DNA of 64,000 bases from Lytechinus pictus. Taxonomy: Eukaryota; Echinodermata; Echinoidea; Temnopleuroida; Toxopneustidae. The notes beneath the pieces are model-generated. The model was not told the DNA's origin, searched no databases, and was given only the letters and a program-made list of their open reading frames with translations. Each line of letters opens with the position of its first letter. Positions within the stretch are counted from its first letter, which is position 1. Shown here in pieces: positions 22,338 through 36,014 of this stretch. Made by a program: the position numbers and the translations under genes. The stretch is taken from contig NC_087257.1 in the NCBI RefSeq assembly GCF_037042905.1, positions 28,395,501 through 28,459,500 of the forward strand. Reading direction: 5' to 3'.

Positions 22338-25300
22338 GAGGCAATGTTACCATGGTAACTGTCGGATATATCTTCCGAGAAGTCCTCTCCATGGAACGCT
22401 CCCCGGATTTTCACACATCGGTGATTCAACTGAATTCATTTTATTTATATTTGAAAATAAAGAAGGCAAACAAGAAAACGAGGGTCTAATCATTGTATAG
22501 CAGGAACGTACAATATCAACGACAAAGAATACATGCGTAAGTTTATTTGAATAAATCCAAGCAAAACGTAAACAATATTGAAATAGTCATAGAAATAATA
22601 AATTATAATAGTGCACATGTACGGGATCGAACATGAAATTCTGGAGAAAATATACTAAAAGCAACGAATTAAAAAGAAGAGAGTTATTAGAAAGGTTGAG
22701 TGAAGACTCACACCGACTATTTCGACCCAAAGGAGTTTTTGTTGCTCTGGGGTCTGATGGCTTAGTCCATAATTTGACATTCCATTTCCTTCACCAGGAT
22801 AAGACATCCTAAAGAGCTGATAATTTAACTATTGTTTCAATCTCAAAATATTATATGCGGCGTTGATTAATCGTAAAAACAGCTGCTATCCTTTTTTTTT
22901 TTTTTATAATTGAAGTATATATAGATCTGTAAACCCGAGGTATGTGTCTCGGGTTTGTAAGCCCATGGTTACGCGGGAAATATTTTACGTCACAATGAAG
23001 TGCGCGAAATACTGTATGCATCCACCTGCAGACTCCTATTGTCTTTGTGGCGTCACAGCATATATTTATTACGCATGCGCGAGTACATGAGACTAGACGA
23101 AGCTCATCCAATGAAGAAAAACAAAATATGAGAACCGAAGGTTTAGGGGAAGAGAATAAAGAAGAAATAGAAAGAGGAAGAAAAAAACAACCACCAGCAA
23201 TTTCAGTCTATGTCATAAACCTTTTCCTATATCAGCATGCAGTTAGCACTGTTAAGACATGGTAAAAAATATGCAATTCAAAAGCATGGGGGTTCAGCCA
23301 TTACTGCCCCCCCCCCCCGCCAGGGGCAACGGTTGCTGACAATGACAGAAAACTGATTGTGATACGGGACCCATCTTATATATAGATCATTCAGTTTAAC
23401 ACTGACCAGGCTGAAAATAATTGGTTCATAAATTGACCACCGATCCATTTACTGCACCATTTTCATCGCTTTGACTAGAAACGTCAAACACAGCTGTACT
23501 TAATAAGCAGATGCAAAAATTAATAAATATAATGAATAAAATAATAAATAAATCAGAATTTTAAGAACTGGGTCAAAATATTGAATAGATTGGTGCAGGG
23601 GTGGCGAAACGGGAGGGGGGGGGGCCCGGGGGGGGGGGGGGGGTAGGTAATGTCCTTATGATATTCAAGGAGTAGATAAAAAGGACAGAGGAGAAAATAT
23701 GGGAAAGGGAAAGAGGGGCACAAAAAAGACGCAATGGTCATATACGTCCTTAAATTCCCGTGTAATTCAATAAAACAAAAGGGGCTATACTTGATCCTTT
23801 GGTAGAGAAAAACTTGGTAGTATAAGGATAAGAAGGGGAAGAAGAAAAAGAAGGAGGCGGAGAAGGAGGGGAAGAAAACGTTGCTTTTCCGACACTTAAT
23901 ATTATCCCACCTATTCATTGTCATAATGTCCACTATAGATGCCTGGAATAAATATTCATAACGCCCTTGTCTAATACTCTCAGGGGAATGCTCGCTCACT
24001 TCATCATGTTCATGGTAAGGCTTAATGCTAGCCATAAGCAGAACATAATTGGCGATATTTTTTTATCACATGTTGAAGAAGGGGGGGGGAAGGAGGATGA
24101 TGAAGACGGAATGAGGGTGGTGAAGCAGTATTCAAATTAAATTAATGGACAGTGGGTGTGTACGAGTAAGAAAGAGAACTAAAATGTAAGAGAGAGTGGG
24201 AGGAGAAGGAAAGAGAGAGGGAGAGAAAATGGGGTATATGATGGAGGGAGACTAAATAAAGAAACTGAGTGTAAGACGAATGAATAAAAATGTACGAAAA
24301 TGACAAAGAAATAAGACGTTATTTCCTCCTTATTTTTTGTTCGGTGTATATACCTAACAATATCTCACTTGTCCATCAAACAAATACACCCCCTCCCCTC
24401 CCGATAGCACACCAACACTCCTACGATACTTGAGTTGATCCCCTATTAAGCCAGTGGTTGAATGTCTGAAATTGATAGATGAACAAAATGAAAATGTTTT
24501 ATTCATTGTCTGCGCTACTTGACTGTTGTACAAGAAATAATTTCTCTCATCTATCATGCCATCGTCGATGAATTTGCCTAGAATTTCGAATTTGATAGAT
24601 ATTTTGTTTTCACGTGATCATGGAAGGAAACTTTACCTTATTTTTAGGCAATATTATAGAGTCATAGTTATAAGATCGGGAACGTCTTAAACAGCTTTGC
24701 TTTTGAAGGCAAACATGTACACGCATTTGTTTAAAAATAATCGGAAGTGAATGTACAGATGTAAGATCATGGCTAGGGATGATTTCACAGATAATATTTA
24801 AAAAGGCTATCATATTCGACTTCTCATTCAAATGTTGACCTCATTTTGATAACAATCGCTCTGCAGAGAGTGAAACATTATCCTTTATAATAGAATTCTG
24901 AATACACATCTGAGAGACAGTATAAAATCAAATCAAATCATATACCTCATAAAAATAGTTGAAATTATATATACTGCGTCCATTATTCCCGTAAAAGTAC
25001 ACATAAACCTTTATAATGATTCAATTAGAAGTAAGTGCATCGTGTTCATTAGGCTTCATTAGAATAATCATGTCTGTGATATTATATGCGCTAATTGACA
25101 TCCACTTGTGATTAAGAGCATTAAGGCTAGCCCGCCTTAAAGTGCAATGGAGAATATTTCTTGAAAGCCGTAATGCCATTGGTTCCCACAACTATGAAAA
25201 TTATTTGGTTAAATATAAATAAGAAGGGCTACAAACTTGGGTGAAAGGAAAAGCAAGTGGTAAATTTCAGAAGTAGGCTTAAACTAACTTAAAGCAAAAA

Positions 25301-28300
25301 ATAAAATATAAGAAAATTTCTAATTGATTTTTAACACGATTTTTTACCCCCACAGGACATTCTGTATATTTCATTACTATTTTGCCATTTTATCGGAAGT
25401 TTGATTATTTTGAACCACCATTGTATTTTGGAGTTTACGAGATATCCCATTAACAAAGATGTCTTGGTTAAAAAGAAAGTTTGCAAGATTGAACCTGACA
25501 TAGTAACGACTGATTCAGTGTACAACTCGGGTTTTCTTCTCAATCGTCATATCTTCTTCTGATCAAAAATATTGGTAACGAAAAAAGGTGATTTGGGCTA
25601 ATAAACAAATCTAAGAGATCTTTGTTACAGTATAAATGGTATATGAGAGTATGTCTCTGTCTTTCATCATCATCACTAGTGAATATATGCATCTTGAATT
25701 ATTGATTGACAATCCATATCATATATTTGCTACAACTTTATGATACGGTGAATTATTACGGATAATCATCTGTAGCTTCCTGTGTCCAGTGAGCGATATA
25801 TAGATAGATAGATATAGATAAATAGATAGAAAGATAGATTAGACACAACATAGACACAACACAACAACTGATTAAAACTTTATCCGATTCTGGGTAATTT
25901 TTAACCAATCGTTGTGTGCACAGTATGTAGCCCAACGTTTTAAGAGTGTAGATAAATAGATGAAGATAGATAGATAAATAGATAGATGAACTGATTAAAT
26001 AATTTTCATGGAACCCTTCATCATCACATGACAAAATAAAATAAAGAGGTAAAGGAGTCAGCTAACCCTTTGTCACGTGACAAGCTGGATCTCCTTGATA
26101 ATTATGTTCACCTTTAAAAACAAAGTAACGAACACCTCCCCCGACCCCCAATATACCACTGACCCAATAAAACGCACTTCTTCATACATCTTCGTGCTTT
26201 ACATCCTCTTCCTTAGAGCTAAGTGGATGTTGTTAGGCCACAGTCAGAGCAAATGAATGGCACTCTAATCACTTCTTTGATATCAAGTAAAGAGATATTT
26301 AATGTACTTTATTACAGATGTGGGAGTGGTTCTATGTACACTAGAAAAGGTTAATGGAACACCGCTCAGGAGGTGGCCCATATTTACCGAGAGGTACACA
26401 CCCCCATAACCCTGAATTCGACAAAGAGTAACATATACAGTCATGTACTTGGTATACACATTTTTTTATCCTTTTACATTTTTAAAAACGAAATCCTGTC
26501 GTCTGCCTTCTCGTATCTGATGTCTGAGGGGGGGGGGGGGGATCTTTCACAAGTCATACAAAGTCATGTACAACGGGTTATTGATATTTTTTTGCAATAT
26601 TTACTCTTGCATTACTGATTGGTAAACGCATTTGAACGAAGATCTACCCTTTTTCGATAAATTAGTGACTGGAGTTCAGCTAATCTATAAAATATGATAT
26701 TTTGGTGTTCAGTTTAATAAGCGTAATTTTTTTCCTAACGTAATTTGCTTTTTTGATGGAAATGAAACAAACAAATCAGAACTAATAGAATACCACAATT
26801 AATGTCATCCATCGTCGGGAAACATTAGTTTGTCAAGAATATTACCACTTAATTTGAAATTTTAATCATGTAATTTCTCAGGTTAATTTCTTTTCATTAA
26901 AATCTTGATAAAATTTATAATTTTTCTTAATTTAATTATCGAATTAAATAAAATTATGTACTGATGCACATACCTCATGTTTCTGAGTTAGATTAATTAG
27001 AATTAGACCGTTGATATTGAATTTCATAGGCTACAACTAATTACAATTATGTTTAGTTGAAAGATGAATTCAAAATAAAATGCTTCCTGTATGTGACATA
27101 TCGAAGGTTGTTGAATGTGAACCGTCATGCCCATCTCTGGAACAGTAATTCGATGCAGTCTCACAAGCTTGCATGTCGACTTGTAAATATTGTGACATGC
27201 TGTATAATGTATGTGCATGATATTTACGTAAAAGAAAACACCATTAGCCAGCTTGTCTCCTGCTTGTTTTGAAATGTAACGCTGCGGAGTGACGTGTTAA
27301 ATTAGCGGAAACTATACTCGTTTGTATTCGAGCCTTTTCTCTAAACCTCATCGTGTTTGATCCAATTAATCCACTCCATTTCTTTTATTTTCTTCTCTAC
27401 CTCCATCATTGTTTATTAAACCCCTTCCCAAGCGGGACCCACTTTCCCTAAAAAAGGAAATAAAATATAGAAAGGAAAAAAAAGGTGAAAGATAAGAGAA
27501 ATAAGAATTAAATACAAAAATATTTCTTCACGTTCAAGCAAGAGCTTCGCATTCTGGTCTGTTTTTAATAATTTATATTTCCGTTTGTAGTTTTTTATTT
27601 CATTTTTTTTTTCGTCGTGATTCATCCCATTCTTTCCAAATTTTCCTAATTTGAAAAGTTTCCATTTAAGCCGACCACCATTCTTCCCTCCTGTCTCGTT
27701 TTTTTTTATCATCCCCTCTCCCTTCTATCCTTTCCCCTTCCCCCTTTTCTTGAATTCTGGCGTTCTTTCTTGAATGCTAGCTCAAAGAATTTCTATCAAG
27801 AAGGGGTGATGCTACAGGGGAGGGGGCAAGGGTCGACAGCCCCTATGATTTTTTAAGAAGCGAAGGGGAAAAAGGAGAGGAAAGAGAAGAATAATGAAAT
27901 AAATGATAGATAAGAAAAAGAGGGGTATAGGCCCTTCAACTCTATTATCCCTGTAGATCAAGTTAAAAATGGAATATAATTGCCCCCGTTTTTGTGAAAA
28001 TACAGTGCCCATGCATCCCTGGTCTATAAATTCTCGTTTTCGCTCTTGATAACAAATGGAAGTTGCATAAGAGATTTGCAAACATATATATAGAAATAGA
28101 GTCTCTGCTTGTAGGACTCTTATCTTTAAAAGAAGTTAACATGGTTAATATGCAGTCATTTTAATAATTAGTCACACTGCGGAAAAAAAAATTCTTGAAC
28201 GAAAGTGGTTTTACGCCTAGTTAAATCAATAAGAAGTTATATTTGGTAAAAAACGAAGTCAAGTACTAGTTTCTTGACGCAATTAAATCGAAATGTCTCA

Positions 28301-28710
28301 GTACCTTTTAGGCTAACAACTAACAGATTAAGACCTCTGATTCCTTTATCGACTTCAAGACAGTAAAAATAGGCTAAGAAAATAAAAGGGTATCTATTCT
28401 TTCTTCCCGAATACCATAGTACGCTCCATGGGTTGTTCGAACTGTTTGTTCACTGTCGTATTTATATTGCCTAGTTCTTTGGCCTATCTCTCATGTTAGC
28501 TGAAGGCTAAGTATTGGCTTTTGTAGGAAACTGAACCCATTTTATGTCAGACGTGGTTCAGAGGACGAGGGGAGAATGAGGATCGAGTTTCTGCATGGTT
28601 ACCGGGAGGCAAGAGGGTTAGGATTTGCTTTCTCCGCCAGTTATTGTGTTAAGGTGAATGGTCACGTCTGTTTGAAGTTTGGTGCCGTGTTTAAAACGTC
28701 TTGGCTGCAT
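22338..28710. other. Intergenic or intronic AT-rich DNA
   Basis: No supportable gene. Contents: a small hairpin AAACCCGAGG...CTCGGGTTT at 22930-22955; C/G homopolymer runs at about 23305, 23613-23643, 24080 and 26527; a GATA-type microsatellite at 25795-25990; purine-rich DNA at 24180-24260; and an AT-rich stretch with G-tract edges at 27810-28020. Confidence 0.5.
25795..25990. repeat. GATA microsatellite clusters
   Basis: Two clusters of TAGATAGATAGATATAGATA-like sequence at 25798-25840 and 25950-25990. Confidence 0.85.
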
Positions 28711-28713
28711 CAT

Positions 28714-28802
28714 GTGCCTCAGTCACATCAGTGACCCGATTCCAGACCGATCAAATATATTACGTTATTTTGGATTTGATTACGCCTGTGTGACTGAAGC
28801 AT
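28714..28802. mobile_element. Short MITE with CCTCAGTCACA ends
   Basis: GCCTCAGTCACATCAG at the left and TGTGTGACTGAAGC at the right. The inner CCGATTCCAGACCGATCAAA is the exact reverse complement of part of 38785-38893. Confidence 0.65.
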
Positions 28803-28959
28803 CACCGTGATCATGTGTGAGAGGGTGAATGCATCATCGTGCATCGAGATCGTCAAGATATTGAGACACATAGAACGAGATACTTTACCTTCATAATTTC
28901 ATCTTCGAATATTTTTTTTACACGAATATCATTTATTTATTTTGTTTTAGTTATTCTCA

Positions 28960-29200
28960 TTACTATTAATATTCTAGTGTTATTATCATTACTTATAATT
29001 GATATTATTATTGTCATTATTATTATAATTATTATTATTATAATTATTATCATTATCATTATTATTATTACTATAATTAATATCATCACTATTATTACTA
29101 TTGATATTCTATTATTATTATTATTATTATTATTATTCTTCTTCTTATTATTATTATTATTATTATCAATATTATTATCATCATTATTATTATTACCGGT
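28960..29200. repeat. ATT trinucleotide microsatellite
   Basis: (ATT)n with ATC and CTT interruptions. The Ile/Leu-rich open frame of 150 codons across it is a by-product. Confidence 0.95.
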
Positions 29201-31448
29201 CCTTCTTCTAAAGGGTAAGCTAGTAAAGTTTTATAGACTGCCTTACAAAAGTTCATTGTATTTTAACAAACATCATTCTACAATACCTTAGAAAATATGA
29301 AGAACTTAACAAGGTCCTTAATTTTGACAATTCCTTGCAGAAATCAACGAAGAAAAACATATCCTTAAATCATAAAAAAATTATAATGAAGTTACATATA
29401 TATATATATATATAGCGAGAAAGAGAATAAATTCCTTATCTTAAAGAAAACAAACATGAATTATAAAACTATCGTATATAATTATGTTTCATAGGTCGAC
29501 ATTTTTTTAAAGGAACTATTTCAATACAATCGAAGGATATGTGCTATGATAGTTGTTTTTGTCTTTCCATGGGGTTTATTTGTATTACTATGAATAGGGC
29601 CTCCATCTTAACACTAAAATAACAATTTGGCCGGGAACTGTTTCTTTTCAAAATAAGCAACACGCCATGAACTACAAAAGTACTCTCTTCTTCGGGAACA
29701 CGATGCCACCAAAACAAATAAAAGTGATATATATTTTTGTACAATTTAACACGATGGATGAAGTTCAAATTTCTGATCCTTATGATGATGACGTCACAAG
29801 GCCATTGATGTTGCGCCAACATGCTAAGAGGATGCTTGTTGACTTGTTAAATACACTATTCTACTTGATCATATTATTATTGCTGTAAATGAGAGCAAAT
29901 GCTCTCGACGCCTTCTGATCTTCACTCCTTCTCAATCTATAGGGAAATTCAGCTCTAATAACATGTAATGTCAACTATTGGAGCTCATTAAGGCATGACC
30001 CTTGTTGTATAAGTGGGAGGCCTGCATCATGGGGTAACTGGAGAAGACGATGGTATCTATGGGGGTGCCGCGGTGTGATATGACCATGAAAATCTCTCAA
30101 GACGATGAGTTGGACGCCAAAGAAAAAACACCGTAAAGTGTTTTAAGATATTCGTATACTTGATCCAAGTTGACTTCGTTTGGATGTATGAGAACAAAAT
30201 ACTTTGTGTAGATTTGAAATACTGAATATTGAATTATTGCTAAATTCCGAAACGTATCCCGTCCAATCAAATTTCTCAAGCAGTGCTATTTATTTTGTTT
30301 GGTATTCACACCTTCATGCTTTCCCCCAATTTTTGTGACTTTTCTCACTTGACTTCTTGAATTAGAGGATACTTGAGTATCAATGAATATTGATATCAGA
30401 ATGGATATTTGAAATTTGAAATACCGAATTTCTTTGTTTTGAAATATTTTGGGCACATTTTCAAGCGATTTGTTCACACCTCTACCTCCTTATAGCAATA
30501 GCTGTGAGGAAAATAATGGAGGGAATGTCTTTAACTGTCACACTTGTCATTTGCTAGACGTGCATGCATGTCGAATTTCTTGGAGAAAATTAAATGAACT
30601 GACTCAATGCTTATACGTTTACATCTGGCGCAAAATTGCACAGATCTTAAGAAAAGCTAGACTTATGTATTTGCCAGATACAATTTGGTAATTCAAATTT
30701 TGATCTTCCCCTAATCTGACTTATATTATCAACATTGATTCTAGGTATGATTAATCTTCTGCTCGGTCACTCCGCTTCCTCGCTAGTGTGTACAATAAGA
30801 TTTTAAGCACACACTCGCCCCATCTTGCAGAAAGAAATAAATCTTGTTTGGGGCACTAGAAGATGTTTGAGGACCTCCTTGAAAAGCCTTGGAAAGAAAC
30901 CTTAGCCAGTGTATTTAGTTGCATTCATTTTGAATTCCGTTTTCTCCGAACTTTAACCAGCACCATCAAATAATAACATCATCTTACGATGCATAATTCA
31001 AACATGAAGTGGAAGGAGATTTCGTTTCACTGCGAGGAAATGAAATTCAAAATTTACTCTAGTTATGAGAAGAATAGGAGAGAAAATATTCAGATGTATT
31101 GATGCCTTTTTATTGTGTTGGGAAAGACTTTTATGAGGGGGGGGGGGTGCTTATATGAAAAAGGATAAAAAAAAAACATTGTGTATACAGATTTTATATG
31201 GGCAAACAAATGCTGTGATTGTAATTATTCATGTTTTAACGGTGCATGTATATGAGGATGTGGGTGTGTGTGTTGAAAAAAAAATTGTGTGTGTGTGTGT
31301 GGGGGGGGGGGGGGCTTGTACAGATCTTCTACTGGTTTTAACCCACTAACCGGGGACGCCCGACAACTGAGGATGTCCCAGATCCAGAGAACCCTGCAAA
31401 TTAATGCCTTTCACATGCTAGCTGTTTTATAACAAAACTAAATATCTT
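29201..31448. other. AT-rich, no gene recognised
   Basis: (TA)n at 29395-29414 and a G-tract at 31136-31148 followed by GT repeats at about 31290. Nothing else that I can support. Confidence 0.5.
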
Positions 31449-31550
31449 AGCCGGGGTAATAATAATAGCAGGGCCCGCTGGGAGAACAGTTTTCGGAACT
31501 GCAGTGGCTACCCTTGGTAAATATACCATTATTATTATTATAATCATTAT
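31449..31550. repeat. Dispersed repeat, copy 2
   Basis: TAGCCGGGGTAATAATAATA through GAACAGTTTTCGGAACTGCA to AAATATACCATTATTATTAT. Same family and same orientation as the copy in COASY intron 6. The GCAGGGCCC core and triplet-run ends are shared. Confidence 0.75.
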
Positions 31551-31739
31551 TAAATTGTAAACGTCCCCTTATGACCAGTTAAGCCCCAATTTTATGTGTA
31601 GGCAGGGGATGGGGTAGGAAGTGTCCTCAATTTGCGGATTATAAGATGAGCCCAATTAATGGAACCTTCTCGATTAAATTAAAAATGTCTAGTGCATAAC
31701 ATCTCGCACACAGACGTCCCCACTTTGAAGATAACATAA

Positions 31740-31795
31740 ATAATTTGTCTCCACATTATGTGTGTGAGGGTGCGCGCGCGCGTGTGTGTGAATGT
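31740..31795. repeat. GT/GC dinucleotide microsatellite
   Basis: GTGTGTGAGGGTGCGCGCGC followed by GTGTGTGTG. Confidence 0.85.
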
Positions 31796-31914
31796 GCCTA
31801 TATTCATTATGTTCATGTATGCTATAAGGGAGAAATGTCTTAGTATCTACGATTGTATAAATCAGTACAAAGGCTTTTGGGAGGGTGAATTGTTCAATCA
31901 GAGTATGATGGAGT

Positions 31915-32034
31915 GTCACATTTGCATACATAAGCTTATTTTATTCCTGAATTAGAAAATAACATTACAATAATGATATTTTCTAATTTAGGAATAGAAT
32001 ATAAGCTTAGTATGTATGCATGCCAATGTGACCT
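31915..32034. repeat. 120-bp imperfect hairpin
   Basis: Left arm CACATTTGCATACATAAGCT...GAATTAGAAAAT and right arm ATTTTCTAATTTAGGAATAG...GTATGCATGCCAATGTGAC pair over about 45 bp with a few mismatches and a loop of about 16 nt. It could be a small fold-back element or a hairpin RNA precursor. Confidence 0.7.
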
Positions 32035-33848
32035 TCCAATAATTGGATACTACAATGAGGAAAATGAGAAACACTGTCGAAACAAGTAATGGTTTTATCA
32101 AATAAATTATTTTCATTTATTAAAATCAAGAAAAGTTTCTAATATTGTTCGTTATTACTAAAAAAATGTCCACTTAATTAAACAATCATATATAAATCCA
32201 CAAAGGTAAAATACTTCTCAGTACAAATTCAATATTATATATAAAAATCATCGTTAAAAATGTACCTACGAATTAATATCTTTTTCAAAACCGCAACATA
32301 TAAACAATATAATCGCAATCGTAAATCTCAAATGCATTTCATAATGCAAAAGAGTAATGTACTAAAGGATAAAAAATCAATATACTGTAAATCAGATAAT
32401 TATAAGACGAGAATTTAGGGAACAAAGAGAGACAGAGAGAGAGAGATGGGGGGGGGGGGAGGGGGAGGGACGTGGAGTAAACGCCTGCATAGACTTGAAG
32501 TCAGAGGCCATATACATACGATCCGACAGCGACTACTTTTTTTTTTTTAATGTGATTAAACATGAAAGTTCAAGCAAGTAAAATAAAAATATATGATTTA
32601 AGTTCGGAATGATACTAAACAACGAAAAAACAGGGTTTGTTGCAAGTTTTGGGGTAGGAGTAAATGCCAATTCCTCTTCAAAATAATCGTAGTTGATGGC
32701 CAGATGTCACTACGATCTACATGGTGGTCTGTAATTTCTATTTCATTACCGTACTGATACCACATTCGTAAATATTTTAGGTTGGAATTTCTTACTAAAC
32801 CATACTCCCATTTTTCCTTATAAACAGAAAGTAATATAGTGCAACATACTTTGGGCTTTAACCCTCAATATCTCTGTAGTGGCCATGCGCACAATTTTCC
32901 TACGTATAGAAGATGTGCGTTCTTTGTGCGTGCCAAAAATCATTATCCAGGTAGCGAGTGAGGAGGAAAAAGATGTAGGGACTATATAAGATGTGTGGAA
33001 AAGTGTTTCGGAGAAAGATAACAAATAAACAATTATTGTCAAAATGCTGAAACTAATTTTGAAATTAAATTCATATTTAGATAATCCTCAAAATACCAAT
33101 GGCAAATAGGCCTATACATGTTGATCCCCTTATTGCTCAAATAATATGTAATTCACACAATATACACACAATTTAAATCAATAAAAATCAAGCGAAGTTT
33201 ACATTAACCGGTCCACAAAATACAAATACTATCTGGTGAGGAATTTATGTCGTTTTTCAGATGAAATCCTGTATTTAGCTGTCGGTCCAACTGATACCTG
33301 ATTACAGATTACAGACCAACCCCAGAATTCAAATCGGAATTTTTTGACAATCGCCCAACAGTTTGCTTCAAAGAATATCATTAATTTCATTCCTTCTTCA
33401 AGTAAAGTACCACTGTTATCTAGGTAAACAACGAATTTCTTTTCGGCTTACTCAACACATGAGCGGTTACTTCGTTTCATGGCGTTTACCTTTCCTACGG
33501 CAAATGAACGAGTACAAGAAGATTGATATTATTACTGGCATGGGACGGCGTTCATCCAGGAAGCCGCAAGGCCAATACGTTACACGTTCATTAAGAATCC
33601 ATTTGCGCAATAAGAACATATAATATCAGATTATATGGTTTCTGAATGATTCGAGAATTGATAAAAAAAAACTAGGTCCTGACTTAATTTTGAGCTTGAC
33701 AATATTTGACATTGGACAAACAAAACTATCATCTCTTCAACGAATGATTGTTTTCACGTCTTTAAGATGATCGTCCGACAAATCTTTACTAAATCTCAAA
33801 AGAGCCGCCTATACGACTATAAATTCTCGTGTGTAGACCGAAAGGGAT
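32035..33848. other. AT-rich, no gene recognised
   Basis: GA-rich and G-tract DNA at 32426-32470. Open frames such as 33363-33623 lack any recognised domain. Confidence 0.5.
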
Positions 33849-34020
33849 GATGGAGAGCCAAGAGGCTTTTGCCGAAAGTTGGTGGACCGGGACAGCATCG
33901 GAATCCCTTGACTCTGGGCAACGACATAATTATTTGCAATTGTTCGTCCGGTGCAAATCTTCGGATGATCTGTTATCCCAGTCCACCTACTTTCGACAAA
34001 AGCCTCTCAGCTCTCCATTG
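33849..34020. mobile_element. Palindromic MITE
   Basis: Arms TGGAGAGCCAAGAGGCTTTT GCCGAAAGTTGGTGGAC on the left and GTCCACCTACTTTCGACAAA AGCCTCTCAGCTCTCCA on the right pair over about 40 bp; inner arms GGGACAGCATC and GATCTGTTATCCC continue the fold. Two overlapping open frames inside it are not genes. Confidence 0.8.
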
Positions 34021-34271
34021 TGATTTTAAATGTAGTTTTCAAAGGAATCGATGCTTTGTAGGGAGTGTCTCCGTAGTAAACGCGAAAACTTTCTAGTATC
34101 ACATTGGGCATGTTGGGAACGTTTAGTTTTGTTCAATTAACGCTACTCAAAGCAACCATTTCAAGCATAAGTCCCAAATACGCACAGATGATTGGTTAAA
34201 ATCAAGTAACATATGATAATTATCTAGAGTTAATTGCGTATGATTGCAGATCTTTCTACAACGGACCCCAC

Positions 34272-34428
34272 GGCCCCGTAACACAAAGGTTACCGATTAA
34301 TCGCCAATTTGAAAGAACAATTCTGATTGGATGCTAGTCAGTCTACTGAGCAAAATGCGCATGTAACGATGATCTTGATAGGCCATTTCATTTAACGATT
34401 AAACGTTAGCCTTTGAGTTACCGGGACC
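34272..34428. mobile_element. MITE, GGCCCCGTAACACAAAGGTTA family
   Basis: Starts GGCCCCGTAACACAAAGGTT and ends with the complement, GCCTTTGAGTTACCGGGACC. Core GAAAGAACAATTCTGATTGG and CATTTCATTTAACGATTAAA is shared with 55960-56097. Confidence 0.75.
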
Positions 34429-36014
34429 AGTTTTTTTTTATATAAAAATACCGATGAGGAAAAAAAGTATACATCCTCACCAAGATTCTAGCAAAATGTG
34501 AGATAAGAATGTCTGTGCGTTGCTTTTTCTACCCCCATTACATCTTGTTTGACTTGCCCCATCTCCACAATCTCATTATAATGTTCAGTAGCGCATGAAT
34601 ATATAATAATGTCTCCTGCATAAAATATATACACTGTAAACTGTTCCATCTTAACCAAAATAACTAGTTTTATGCATAGGTGGCAATGGAATTCAAATGT
34701 ATATCAAATCCTATTTACATAAAATTATATAAAGATTCATAGGCGAAGAAGTCATTGGAGTATGCGATGTTTGCCTTTCAACCATACTGAACTCACACCA
34801 CACCGACCGGTTCATAAGGATTGATAAAATAGAAGACCGAACCCTCTCGGCTCACCATGCTTAGGAATGAAAAAGATTTATAGGTCTTAAATTTGTTATT
34901 TGTAAAGATACCAATAAAATTGTCACAGTTATAACGAAGCTTTCCTTCGACGTAAAACTGGTGCTGATCTAAAATCCTAAATGTAAAGGAGCATTTATGA
35001 ACTTTTTTGTACCTAAAAGGCACCCTAAAATGTTTAACCTTGCACCTATTAGGGCGCATTAATGTTTGGCGTTCAGATGGTGGATTTTGAATTATTCATA
35101 AATAGTACAATAACTGCACGACGAAAATGCATACTTAGACTGGGAAATCCAGAGTTTACTGTACAACGATGACAAAGCACACACTAAGAAATAAAAATTG
35201 TGCCATTTCAAACCCTTCAAACTTTTACTGCTACCTCAACTTGGGGTGCAGATGCCTTTTGTATCCCTAAGAGTGCAAGTTAGCGAAGTGTTGCATTATT
35301 TTGTATGGATGGTGTCAATGTGTACCTTTTGGACGCAAAAATAAATGTTCCCTAAAACGAGCAAAATCGTACTTTTGAGGAACTAACTGGTATTTCTGGG
35401 TGTGAAGAGGAACGAAAGATACACTTTGCATCTTTTACCACTTCGGTTGCAAACTTTCTCTTTGCTATAGAAATAAATGCTATAGCTTTTTGAAGGAGGA
35501 ATGACAGTGCTAATCATCTGTACAATGCCATAAACTATACTGGTAAGCTGCGTTCGGTTCTTATAAAATCATTGAGTGTTCAGAATAACATAGGCATCAA
35601 ATTACCAACCTTTTAATAATTTTTCTTTTGGATGTTCTCAAATGAGACTCTAGAATGGTTTATTACCAAATGGAATATACGTGTACGTATCATATTTCAT
35701 ATTTGGTAACCATAAATGAAATATAGCCTATCGTATCAATAATTTCTGATTTTTAGACCACTACGTGTTAGATTTGGAAGGTAAAATCACCAGTGCACCA
35801 TGTGCGTTAAGTATCATATTTTTCTAAGCATTCTCACACATATTGTTCTCATTGCAAATACTCTCTAACATTTCTAATAATTCTGACTTTGCCTCAACCA
35901 TGGAATCTGCAGCAACACATTTTTCATTGTACCAATGGGCTTCTTCGCCAATACTTTGAAATAGTGTTCGTGGTACAATAATTAGCCACACACAAAATGG
36001 CGTCACACCACTCA
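34429..36014. other. Non-coding stretch downstream of the - strand membrane-protein frame
   Basis: No gene recognised. A - strand AATAAA (TTTATT at 35659-35664 on +) could serve the 36 kb gene if that gene is intronless. Confidence 0.4.

Noticed and set aside
23553..24035. 160-codon - strand frame
   Set aside because: Runs through a long G/C homopolymer and purine-rich DNA; low complexity, no domain.
28839..29291. 150-codon Ile/Leu-rich membrane-like frame
   Set aside because: Encoded by an ATT microsatellite.
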